From NCBI GenBank assembly GCA_003139795.1, contig PLGM01000203.1, positions 1 to 33,306 on the forward strand: DNA of 33,306 nucleotides. The letters run 5' to 3'. Below are positions 17,086-24,279 of the stretch, piece by piece. A program made the translations under genes and the position numbers. Position 1 is the first letter of the stretch. Every line of letters begins with the position of its first letter. The DNA comes from Acidobacteriaceae bacterium (GTDB lineage Bacteria; Acidobacteriota; Terriglobia; Terriglobales; Acidobacteriaceae). The notes beneath the pieces were generated by a model. That model had not been told where the DNA came from. It made no database searches and worked only from the letters and a program-made list of their open reading frames with translations.

Positions 17086-18486
17086 ATGAGAAGGTTTCGC
17101 CTGCAATGGTTGCCAGCGCTGCTGTGGGGCGGCATGGCGTGGATTTCCGCTTCCGGGCAGCAGCCCGTGGCCCGGCTTGCCCTCATCCCGCCCTCTCCGG
17201 TAACCGACAAAATCATGCTCGACATCCGCGGAGCGGTTGAAAACCCCGGCAATCGCAGCCGCAGGTTCATGCTCGCTCTCTATCTTGATCGAGAGTCTCC
17301 GTCCGCGCTTGTGAATTCAAACTTGCAGCGCATTCCCGCCCACGCCAGTGCCGGCATCTTCTATCGCCGCTCCACTGAGGACTGGCCGGGCAGCCACCGT
17401 GTCATTCTTGTTGCTACATGTGGTGGCCGCCAGGTGCGTGCCGAACGCGAAGTCCAGGTGCTGCCTTCCTCCGTTCGCTCCACCCGTACCGTCGATGGCG
17501 CCTGGGTAGGCATCGTGCACTGGAGCGAGGAAGAAGGCAGCCACTGGAACGCTGATATCCGCAAGCTCACTGAAGACGACTGGCGTCAGCAGATCCTCGC
17601 CATGCACAACCTCGGCATGGATACCGTGGTGATCCAGGAAGTCTTTCGCAACGAGGCCCATTACGGCGACAACAACATCGCCACTGCGGGCTATCATGGA
17701 CTTGCCTACTATCCCTCCGCCCTCTTCCCAGGGCGCGTGTCCATGACCTCCCGCGACCCCATCGAAGCTATCCTCTCTCAGGCCGACCGGCTCAATATGA
17801 ATGTCTTTCTCGGCGTCGGCGCCTATGCCTGGTTCGACTTCAGTCCCGCCGCACTCGCCTGGTCCAAGCAGGTCGCCGCGGAGTTATGGCGCCGCTATGG
17901 CCATCATCCGTCTTTCTATGGATGGTATGTTTCTGCGGAAGCTTATGGCAGCCTCGTCCCCGACCAGGGGGAACAGGAGAAGGACCGCTACCGGCGACAG
18001 GTCATTGCCTTCTTCCGCGAGTTCCAGGCCTATTGCCGAAGCCTCGCCCCGGAGAAGCCGCTCATGCTGGCTCCCAATGCTCATGGCATGCTCAAGTCGC
18101 GCGATGTCTGGCCGCTCGTCCTCGAGCATCTCGACATCGTCTGCCCCTTCGCCTTTCATCGCATGCCTGCCGGCGATATCACCGGCGAGCAGGCCGCACA
18201 GCTTTGGCAATCCATGTGCGACAAAACCGGCACGCATCTTTGGCTGGATATGGAGGCGTTCCTCTTTGACGACAAGGCTCTGGTCCCGCGACCCATCGGC
18301 GGGCTTATTCAGGACATGCAACGCTTCCCCAACTTTGAAAAGATCCTTTGCTACCAGTACTCGGGCCTTTTCAATGCTCCAGGGTCGCGCATCACCCCCG
18401 GCGGTCCTCCCACCGTAGTTCTCTACGATGACTACCGCAGGTATCTGCAGAGCCTGGGCCGCGCTCCGCAGACCACAACCCCTTAG
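17086..18486 (+). CDS. Secreted DUF4434-type protein with N-terminal beta-sandwich
   Basis: 466 aa. The ATG at 17086 follows GGAGGC five bases upstream; a start 12 codons earlier has no such site. A signal peptide (LPALLWGGMAWISASGQQ) precedes a beta-rich domain of about 105 residues (LDIRGAVENPGNRSRRFMLA, FYRRSTEDWPGSHRVILVA), then a DUF4434 TIM-barrel domain (about 138-455). It shares with the 350-aa paralogue YGHHPSFYGWY (271-281), an acidic residue just after it (Glu285 in SAEAYG), WLDMEAFLFDD (Glu390) and KILCYQYSGLFNAPGS. It lies directly downstream of nanE-nanK, so it is probably co-expressed with a cytoplasmic amino-sugar enzyme although itself exported. A glycosidase-like role is likely; the activity is undescribed as far as I can tell. 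Confidence 0.87.
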   Translation: MRRFRLQWLPALLWGGMAWISASGQQPVARLALIPPSPVTDKIMLDIRGAVENPGNRSRRFMLALYLDRESPSALVNSNLQRIPAHASAGIFYRRSTEDWPGSHRVILVATCGGRQVRAEREVQVLPSSVRSTRTVDGAWVGIVHWSEEEGSHWNADIRKLTEDDWRQQILAMHNLGMDTVVIQEVFRNEAHYGDNNIATAGYHGLAYYPSALFPGRVSMTSRDPIEAILSQADRLNMNVFLGVGAYAWFDFSPAALAWSKQVAAELWRRYGHHPSFYGWYVSAEAYGSLVPDQGEQEKDRYRRQVIAFFREFQAYCRSLAPEKPLMLAPNAHGMLKSRDVWPLVLEHLDIVCPFAFHRMPAGDITGEQAAQLWQSMCDKTGTHLWLDMEAFLFDDKALVPRPIGGLIQDMQRFPNFEKILCYQYSGLFNAPGSRITPGGPPTVVLYDDYRRYLQSLGRAPQTTTP

Positions 18487-18597
18487 AACATTTTCACTCT
18501 GAAGCCATCCCCCCAAAGCACTCTTCGTGAGGCCGCTCCACCCAGATCCGGGATTCCCAGCGAATGGACAGGTTTCTTCGCGCGCTTCCGCATAGCC

Positions 18598-19857
18598 CTA
18601 CACCGCACTGCTCCCCAGCTTTCCCTCGCCAAATTTCTGGTTGGTGATCAGAGGCTTTGCCCACAGCGAAACCGCGAAGATCCACCCAAAGGTTACGTAC
18701 AACAGACACATGCCCGTGCGCAGGCCAAATGAGTCGGCGATCCGCCCCGTGAGCAGCGGCATGATTGCTCCTCCCATGATTCCCGAGCACATAATTCCGG
18801 CCAGCGCTCCCTGGTACTCCAGCACCGAGTTCAGCGCGAGAGAAATGATGATCGGCCACATCACCGACGCGAACAACCCTATGCACGGAAACGCAAATTT
18901 GGAGATTGCGGCCGGACCAAAAAGCGCCACGGAAAGACAGGTCAGCGCACCGATGGCGAAGGCTCCGAGCACGCGGCGGCTGTCAAACAACTTCAGCAGG
19001 ATCATGCCCACGAAGCAGCCCACGGTTAGCAGGCCCCAGAACCAAGCCACTGCCAATGCCCCGGTGGTTTGCGGATCGTAGCCGTGATATTTCCACAGAA
19101 ATTCCGACATCCAATTCGCCGTACCCTGCTCCGACCCCACATAGAAGAACACGCTGAAGAAGTAGAGCCACACCACCGGTTTTTGCAGAAGATAGCGATA
19201 CATGCCGGAGGTACCCGCTGATTCATCCACCTTCCGCTTCACTTCAGGAAACCGCGAGAAAGCCAGAGCCAGCGTGATGGCGGCGATCACAATCGCAAAA
19301 ATCCAGTACATCGAGATCCATCGCATCGTCTCCGGCACGATTGCGGCCAGTGTCGACAGAAAAAAGTTCCGCCCCGGCGCCAGTTCCAGGTTGCGGACAA
19401 CATACGAATAGATCTGCGGGCTTAAGAACGACGCGATTCCGAAAATCAGTTGGGCAAATGCCGAGTTAAAGGCAAAGTGCTCTTCTCCTCCTGCCACCCG
19501 CAGCAGAGGGTTGATGGCCACCTGCAGCGCAGCCATGCTGCTCCCAATCAGAAACAGCGATACCATCGCTACGGGGAAGATGTGCAGCCACGCAAACAGG
19601 AGCGACGCTGCCAATGCAATTGAGAACATTCCCAAGATGACCGGCTTCTCTCCCCAGCGTTCGACCATGAAGCCGGCGGGAATCGAAAACACCCCATAGG
19701 CAACAAAGAAGGAGAAGGGAAGAAGTCCAGCAGCAAAAAGACTCAGATGAAAGCTCTGGATAATGTCCGGAACAATTGGGCCAAGAATATTTGTCACAAG
19801 CGACATGACAAAAAAGATCGCAAAAACAATCGTTACCAGGTACTTGCTGCGCTTCAT
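18598..19857 (-). CDS. MFS sugar transporter (FucP/NagP-like)
   Basis: 419 aa with about twelve membrane helices in two halves joined by a charged loop near FPEVKRKVDESAGTSG. Features include IFFVMSLVTNILGPIVPDII in helix 1, GVFSIPAGFMVERWGEKPVI (the MFS loop 2-3 signature region), AALQVAINPLLRVAGGEEH and GTANWMSEFLWKYHGYDPQT. The NPLL and GTANWM elements resemble the fucose:proton symporter group, which includes the GlcNAc transporter NagP. The ATG at 19857 has GAGG about 10 bases upstream. It is the last gene of a minus-strand operon, 23 bases after the SIS enzyme gene. Likely substrate is GlcNAc or a related amino sugar, from context. It converges with the DUF4434 gene at 18486, with no clear terminator between. 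Confidence 0.88.
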   Translation of the reverse strand: MKRSKYLVTIVFAIFFVMSLVTNILGPIVPDIIQSFHLSLFAAGLLPFSFFVAYGVFSIPAGFMVERWGEKPVILGMFSIALAASLLFAWLHIFPVAMVSLFLIGSSMAALQVAINPLLRVAGGEEHFAFNSAFAQLIFGIASFLSPQIYSYVVRNLELAPGRNFFLSTLAAIVPETMRWISMYWIFAIVIAAITLALAFSRFPEVKRKVDESAGTSGMYRYLLQKPVVWLYFFSVFFYVGSEQGTANWMSEFLWKYHGYDPQTTGALAVAWFWGLLTVGCFVGMILLKLFDSRRVLGAFAIGALTCLSVALFGPAAISKFAFPCIGLFASVMWPIIISLALNSVLEYQGALAGIMCSGIMGGAIMPLLTGRIADSFGLRTGMCLLYVTFGWIFAVSLWAKPLITNQKFGEGKLGSSAV

Positions 19858-19880
19858 GGAGTTTGTGCCTCGGTTTGCTG

Positions 19881-20933
19881 CTACTCTTCGGTCGTAACTT
19901 TTGTTGCGTGCATGAAGTTTCCGGCTTCAAAGCCTGCGTTTGCTGCAAGGGCCAATGTCAGCATCTGGACAGGCAGAATCTCGACAATGGGCAGCAGGCG
20001 TGAGAGCTTGTCGGGAATGCGCAGGGCTGCAATCTCCGCGGCGGGCCCGATTAGCTCTGCCCGTCCTCCGCCATCGCGTATGTCGCGCACCAGCTTGCTG
20101 TTCAGCGCGCGGATATTGGCTTCGCCCTCCATTACCAGCACCATGGTCTCCGGCCCTGCCATCTCCATCGGACCGTGCCGGAAGGCCGCGCTGCTCATGG
20201 CTTCCGCAGTCGAACGTGTCGACTCCTTCGTGATCAGCGCGCCCGTCTCGGACGAAGCCAGTGACCGCCCTCGTCCCACGATGAATAGCTGGCGTATGTT
20301 CTCCATCTCGCTGGCCAGCGACTCCACATGCTCGCGCCAACGCGCCAGATAACTGGCTACCAACGCCGAGCCTGCCTGCATCTCGGCATACAAGGCGTCG
20401 GCCACTTCGCCGCGCCATGCCGCTCCCAGAATTTCCAGGGCGGCCAGCGTTCCCACATATGTCTTGGCGGAGACGGAAAACTCTTCTCCGCACTGAGTCA
20501 GTATCAGAAAGTTCGCCTGCCTGGCAAGCGGGCTGTCCGCAGTGTTCGTAACGCCAATCACCGTTGCCCGCCCCGAGTTCTGCTCCAGCATGCGAACTAC
20601 CTCCGCACTGCGGCCCGACTGCGACACGGCCACAATAATCGTGCTGCTGGCCAGCAGGCTGGGCATCGAGTGAATCAGTTCCGACGAGTCTACGCGCTTA
20701 ACTGGTTCCCCTTGGGCGGTCAACATCAGCTCCAGTGGATACAACGCGTGCAGCGAAGATCCCATGCCAGTTAACACCACGCGTGCATGCCCCTGGTGCC
20801 GTATCTGCGCGAGGCGGTCAAACAGGTCTGCTTTACAACGGAGATCTTTGAGTGTGTCCTGTAGAGCCTGCGGCTGATCCAGAAGGTCGCGTAGATAAGG
20901 GCCCTCAACAATACGGTACGATGTACGTTTCAC
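19881..20933 (-). CDS. SIS-domain amino-sugar-phosphate deaminase/isomerase (NagB-II / GlmS-isomerase-like)
   Basis: 350 aa containing two SIS domains. The first shows VVLTGMGSSLHA (53-64) and VAVSQSGRSAEVV (101-113), which bind the sugar phosphate. The second shows LFIVGRGRSLASSETGALIT, followed by KESTRSTAEAM and AFRHGPMEM, the equivalents of the GlmS isomerase catalytic segment. The end, MHATKVTTEE, resembles the GlmS terminus with its active-site Lys. It lacks the glutaminase domain, which points to an alternative glucosamine-6-phosphate deaminase (GlcN-6-P to Fru-6-P plus ammonia) rather than a synthase. It lies 14 bases downstream of the ROK kinase gene and 23 upstream of the MFS gene, a tight operon. 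An AgaS-type role on another amino sugar remains possible. Confidence 0.88.
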   Translation of the reverse strand: MKRTSYRIVEGPYLRDLLDQPQALQDTLKDLRCKADLFDRLAQIRHQGHARVVLTGMGSSLHALYPLELMLTAQGEPVKRVDSSELIHSMPSLLASSTIIVAVSQSGRSAEVVRMLEQNSGRATVIGVTNTADSPLARQANFLILTQCGEEFSVSAKTYVGTLAALEILGAAWRGEVADALYAEMQAGSALVASYLARWREHVESLASEMENIRQLFIVGRGRSLASSETGALITKESTRSTAEAMSSAAFRHGPMEMAGPETMVLVMEGEANIRALNSKLVRDIRDGGGRAELIGPAAEIAALRIPDKLSRLLPIVEILPVQMLTLALAANAGFEAGNFMHATKVTTEE

Positions 20934-20947
20934 AACTTCTCCTCCAG

Positions 20948-21859
20948 TTAGCGGTCAAAGCGGTTGTGCCAAACCTGTGCGGCGCCAATCAGACCGGCGT
21001 TGGCGCCCAAGGATGAAACCGCAATTTCACAGTTCTCCACGGGAACCAGACGACACTTGCCGCGGACGATCGCGTGAATGCGGTCCAGCAGCAGGTCGGC
21101 ACTCTGCATCACGCTGCCGCTCAGCGCAATCACCTCCGGCATCAGTATCGACACCACGTTGGACAGCCCGAGCCCCAGATACTTCGCCAGACGCTCCACT
21201 GCTCGCTGCGCTGAGGCATGACCCGCCCGCGCCAGCATGCAGATCTCCTTGCCTGTGCGACGGTCGTCGTCCGGGTTCTGTTCCGCGTACCACTGCTCCA
21301 GCGCGGGCCCCGACGCCAAGCTCTCCCAGCAGCCTGAGGCGCCGCACGTACACAGTGGACCGTCCGGTTCCACAATGTGGTGGCCAATCTCCGGGTGGGC
21401 ATGGTTCGCTCCCCGGTATACGTCTCCGTTCAAAATGATGCCGGCGCCGATGCCAGTGCCCACCGTAATGCTGATCAGGCTGCGTTTGCCCTGGCCTGCT
21501 CCCCACCGTGCCTCACCCAGCGCCGCCGCATCCGCGTCGTTCTCCAGCGCTGCCGTAACGCCGAAGGCGTCGGCCAGCTCCCGCACCGGGTTCCAGCCCT
21601 GCCAACCTGGAAGTGTGTTTACGTCGCCAAGCTCGCCCGTAATTGGGTCTACCGGGCCCGTACACGCAATGCCGATGCCCGTCAATCCAGCACCAGTCTC
21701 CAGAACCTGTTTGTGCAGTATCTGCAGGATTCTGTCGCGCGCGTTCGCGGGGCCGCGTTCCATCTGAACCGGAATCTCCGTGCGGGTAACCACGGCCCCG
21801 TTGTCGTCTATGAGGCCAAGAGCAATCTTTGTGCCTCCAATATCAACGCCAGCTATCAT
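20948..21859 (-). CDS. ROK-family sugar kinase (N-acetylglucosamine kinase/glucokinase-like)
   Basis: 303 aa, the usual length for a ROK kinase. Visible motifs are AGVDIGGTKIALGLID (phosphate-binding), ENDADAAALGEARWGAGQGK with the catalytic Asp, ITVGTGIGAGII, and the zinc site HPEIGHHIVEPDGPLCTCGA followed by SGCWESLASG. The HPEIGHH form is common among NagK and glucokinases. It starts at ATG 21859 with GGGAG five bases upstream, 27 bases after the glycosidase stop, and is followed closely by the SIS deaminase and MFS genes. With those neighbours GlcNAc is the likely substrate, giving the cluster a second kinase besides the NanK domain of the fusion protein. Glucose or another hexose cannot be excluded. 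Confidence 0.9.
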   Translation of the reverse strand: MIAGVDIGGTKIALGLIDDNGAVVTRTEIPVQMERGPANARDRILQILHKQVLETGAGLTGIGIACTGPVDPITGELGDVNTLPGWQGWNPVRELADAFGVTAALENDADAAALGEARWGAGQGKRSLISITVGTGIGAGIILNGDVYRGANHAHPEIGHHIVEPDGPLCTCGASGCWESLASGPALEQWYAEQNPDDDRRTGKEICMLARAGHASAQRAVERLAKYLGLGLSNVVSILMPEVIALSGSVMQSADLLLDRIHAIVRGKCRLVPVENCEIAVSSLGANAGLIGAAQVWHNRFDR

Positions 21860-21886
21860 GCATACTCCCTATGCGCAGATTGGATC

Positions 21887-24088
21887 CTATTTCCAATCCA
21901 GCACAGCTCCATCGTATGGGTCAAGTTGCAGCGACCATCCCGACTGCTGGTGCGTCACTGCCTGTTTTCCGTCTGCCGTTACGCGGCTCAGAGCCTGCAC
22001 CGGCAACGAAGTCTGGATCGACACCTGCTTGGTCTGAGCCGTATGGTTCACCACCACCAGATATCCGTGGTCCTTCGCGTTCAGGGCCGCGGCCTCGACT
22101 GAGGGATCGTCGGTCCAGACCGTCGCCTTGACGGCGGCCCACTCGCGCAGCGCCTGGTAAATGCGGTAGGTCGCGTCCTTGCCTTCAAACGCGACTGGCT
22201 GATTGGCCAGGTACATCTCGATCGGATACGCTGACAGCAAGGTCTTTCCTCGCCCCAGCGAATTCGCCACCAGCGCAGGCCGCCCATCCTGGTCGACGGC
22301 AATCACCTGACCGCTGCCCACCTGCAACGTCGCGGTCCACTGGTTCAGCGTATCCGCAGACGCAGTGTAGGTAAAGGTGTCTCCGGGCTTCAGGCCACCA
22401 AAGGGCGCCACAATCTTCAGCGTCACCTCCCGCGCCGGTGCACCATCCACAAGCCGCGCGCCGAAGATATCTTCCATGTCGGGAATCGCCGCGTCTGCGC
22501 TCACAGAGGCATACACGACTCCGCCGTTTTCCACGTACGCCTTGGCCTTACCCCAGAAGTCCGTGTGCACATGCACCAGCGCTGTGTCCGTGCTCGTCAG
22601 CGGAGAGGCCAGCACCAGCATCGGATACTTCTGCCAGTCGTCATATTCGCGCGGAAACTCTGCCTTCATGCCCGCGCGCCGCGTCAGGATGTACGACGAA
22701 AGCCATGCGCCCGTCAGGCGCGTGTTGTCGTCCGGGTACGTTGTGGGTGCCTGTCCGTTCACGGAACCGCCTTCCGCCGTCGAGGTGTAGGGTGCGTACT
22801 CCGGCCCGGTCAGGCCAAAGTGAGATGCGTCTCCGTACGGCTTTGACCACTCGTTCGGCACCAGCAACGCCACTTCTGCCGGCGCCGGCTCAATGCCTGT
22901 CAGGTCCAGGCCCGCCATCGTCTTCGCAAACTCGGCAAGCATTTTCGCTGCCGGCCGCTCCTTGCGGTCCCATGTCACGATGCCGAACCGCGTCTCATGT
23001 GGCGAGCGCAGATACGGAACCTTCGCATACTGGCCGGGCGCCGCATCTGTGTAGCACCAGATCAGAAAGCCGTTTGCTCCCGCCCCGAGCCCTGAGTACA
23101 TGGCTGCCCTCTCATAGGCCGCAATCGACTCCGGCTTGTACTGCGCCGACGAAGCCCCTAACTCCTGGATCATCACCGGGTGGCCGGCTCCCTCCGTCAG
23201 CGCCGTTTCAAAGGCTGCGCCATAGGTCTGCCGCTCCGAAAGCATCGGGTCCGGAAACAGCTTCGGCGCGTAAATCGTGTAGGGGTGAACGCTGAAAAAG
23301 TCCACTTCATTCTTCAGCAGGTCCGGCCGGAATGGCCCGTGCCCCACGTCCTCCATTGACGTCCCCACCACCAGAGGATGCAGCGTGTCGTAGCGCCGCA
23401 GCGCTCCCGTGATCAGTCGCGTCCAGTTGATCGCCATCGAGTCCGTCGTCGAGCCCGCGACAATCCAGAAAGGCGGCTCGTCCGTCAAGTCCCACGAAAG
23501 AATCGCGCTCGATTTCCCAAAGTGGCGCGCAAGCTCCTGAGCAAAGTCCGTCTCCAGCCGCAGCATAAAGGGGTCCGAGTGCGGATTCCGTCCCTGCCGG
23601 TACGGCACGTCCCAGTACGCTTCGCCCACTTCGCCGCCGATCAGCATCTCCGGGTGGAGATAGATTTTGTAACGGTTGGCGAGCGAAATCAGGGTATCCA
23701 TCTGCCGAAAGGCTTCCGGATTGTAATCGTCTGGCCGTGGCTCGAACCACGACCACACCAGGTCGAGCCGTATCGTGTTTACACCCAGCGCGTGCATCTG
23801 CGCAAAGTCGGCTTCTATCTCTGCCGCATCCCATTGATAGGGCCATTGCATCGCGGCCTTCGCCGGCACCCAGTTCACCCCCACGGGCAGGAATCGCTTC
23901 CCGCCCGCGGAAAAGTAGTTGCCGTCCAGCTTGACTGCGGGAAGGGGTGCGGACATCTGCACAGCAGGGGCTTGCGCCGATGTATCCGGCTTCGCCAGTT
24001 GCTGAGCAGAGCCGGAGAACAGGGCAAAGTTACTTGTGCAACAAACTCCGCAGATCAGACTGAGATTGCAAAGAGTTTTCCATTTCAT
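21887..24088 (-). CDS. Secreted clan GH-A glycoside hydrolase (GH5/mannanase-like) with GATase-like C-terminal part
   Basis: 733 aa. The ATG at 24088 has GGAAGGA nine bases upstream; the N-terminus reads as a signal peptide (NLSLICGVCCTSNFALFSGS). A TIM barrel occupies about 50-390: FLPVGVNWVPAKA, LGVNTIRLDLVWSWFEP, ILSWDLTDEPPFW (Glu204, acid/base), FFSVHPYTIYAP, and VMIQELGASS (Glu309, nucleophile). This matches retaining clan GH-A enzymes such as GH5 cellulase/mannanase-like proteins. The second half contains an amidotransferase-like fold (about 440-620; YPMLVLASPLTS, VENGGVVYASVSADA, LGRGKTLLSAYPIEMYLA) and a short beta-rich tail, similar in plan to the 1530-aa enzyme. It is second in the minus-strand operon after the FAD oxidoreductase. 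Linkage specificity is unknown. Confidence 0.88.
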   Translation of the reverse strand: MKWKTLCNLSLICGVCCTSNFALFSGSAQQLAKPDTSAQAPAVQMSAPLPAVKLDGNYFSAGGKRFLPVGVNWVPAKAAMQWPYQWDAAEIEADFAQMHALGVNTIRLDLVWSWFEPRPDDYNPEAFRQMDTLISLANRYKIYLHPEMLIGGEVGEAYWDVPYRQGRNPHSDPFMLRLETDFAQELARHFGKSSAILSWDLTDEPPFWIVAGSTTDSMAINWTRLITGALRRYDTLHPLVVGTSMEDVGHGPFRPDLLKNEVDFFSVHPYTIYAPKLFPDPMLSERQTYGAAFETALTEGAGHPVMIQELGASSAQYKPESIAAYERAAMYSGLGAGANGFLIWCYTDAAPGQYAKVPYLRSPHETRFGIVTWDRKERPAAKMLAEFAKTMAGLDLTGIEPAPAEVALLVPNEWSKPYGDASHFGLTGPEYAPYTSTAEGGSVNGQAPTTYPDDNTRLTGAWLSSYILTRRAGMKAEFPREYDDWQKYPMLVLASPLTSTDTALVHVHTDFWGKAKAYVENGGVVYASVSADAAIPDMEDIFGARLVDGAPAREVTLKIVAPFGGLKPGDTFTYTASADTLNQWTATLQVGSGQVIAVDQDGRPALVANSLGRGKTLLSAYPIEMYLANQPVAFEGKDATYRIYQALREWAAVKATVWTDDPSVEAAALNAKDHGYLVVVNHTAQTKQVSIQTSLPVQALSRVTADGKQAVTHQQSGWSLQLDPYDGAVLDWK

Positions 24089-24147
24089 AGGGTTGAATCC
24101 TTCCGTGCCGGTCGTATCCGGCAGGCTATCTCCACTTGGGACGTCAA

Positions 24148-24165
24148 CTTGAGAGTAAACTCAAG
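24148..24165 (-). promoter_or_regulatory. 18-bp inverted repeat upstream of the secreted glycosidase gene
   Basis: Perfect 6-bp arms CTTGAG/CTCAAG separated by six bases, about 60 bases upstream of the glycosidase start. On the minus strand the right arm runs straight into TTGACG, a -35-like hexamer, but no matching -10 was found. It could be a regulator binding site allowing separate control of the last four genes of the operon. Confidence 0.35.
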
Positions 24166-24279
24166 CTGGCACGGGAATCGCGCCGGCTCCCAGGTTGTAG
24201 CAGAGACCGATAATTTGGTGAATCCCATTGAAACGGCCGATTCACCTTTGCAGCGATGCCAGCTTGACTGCATGTGTGC

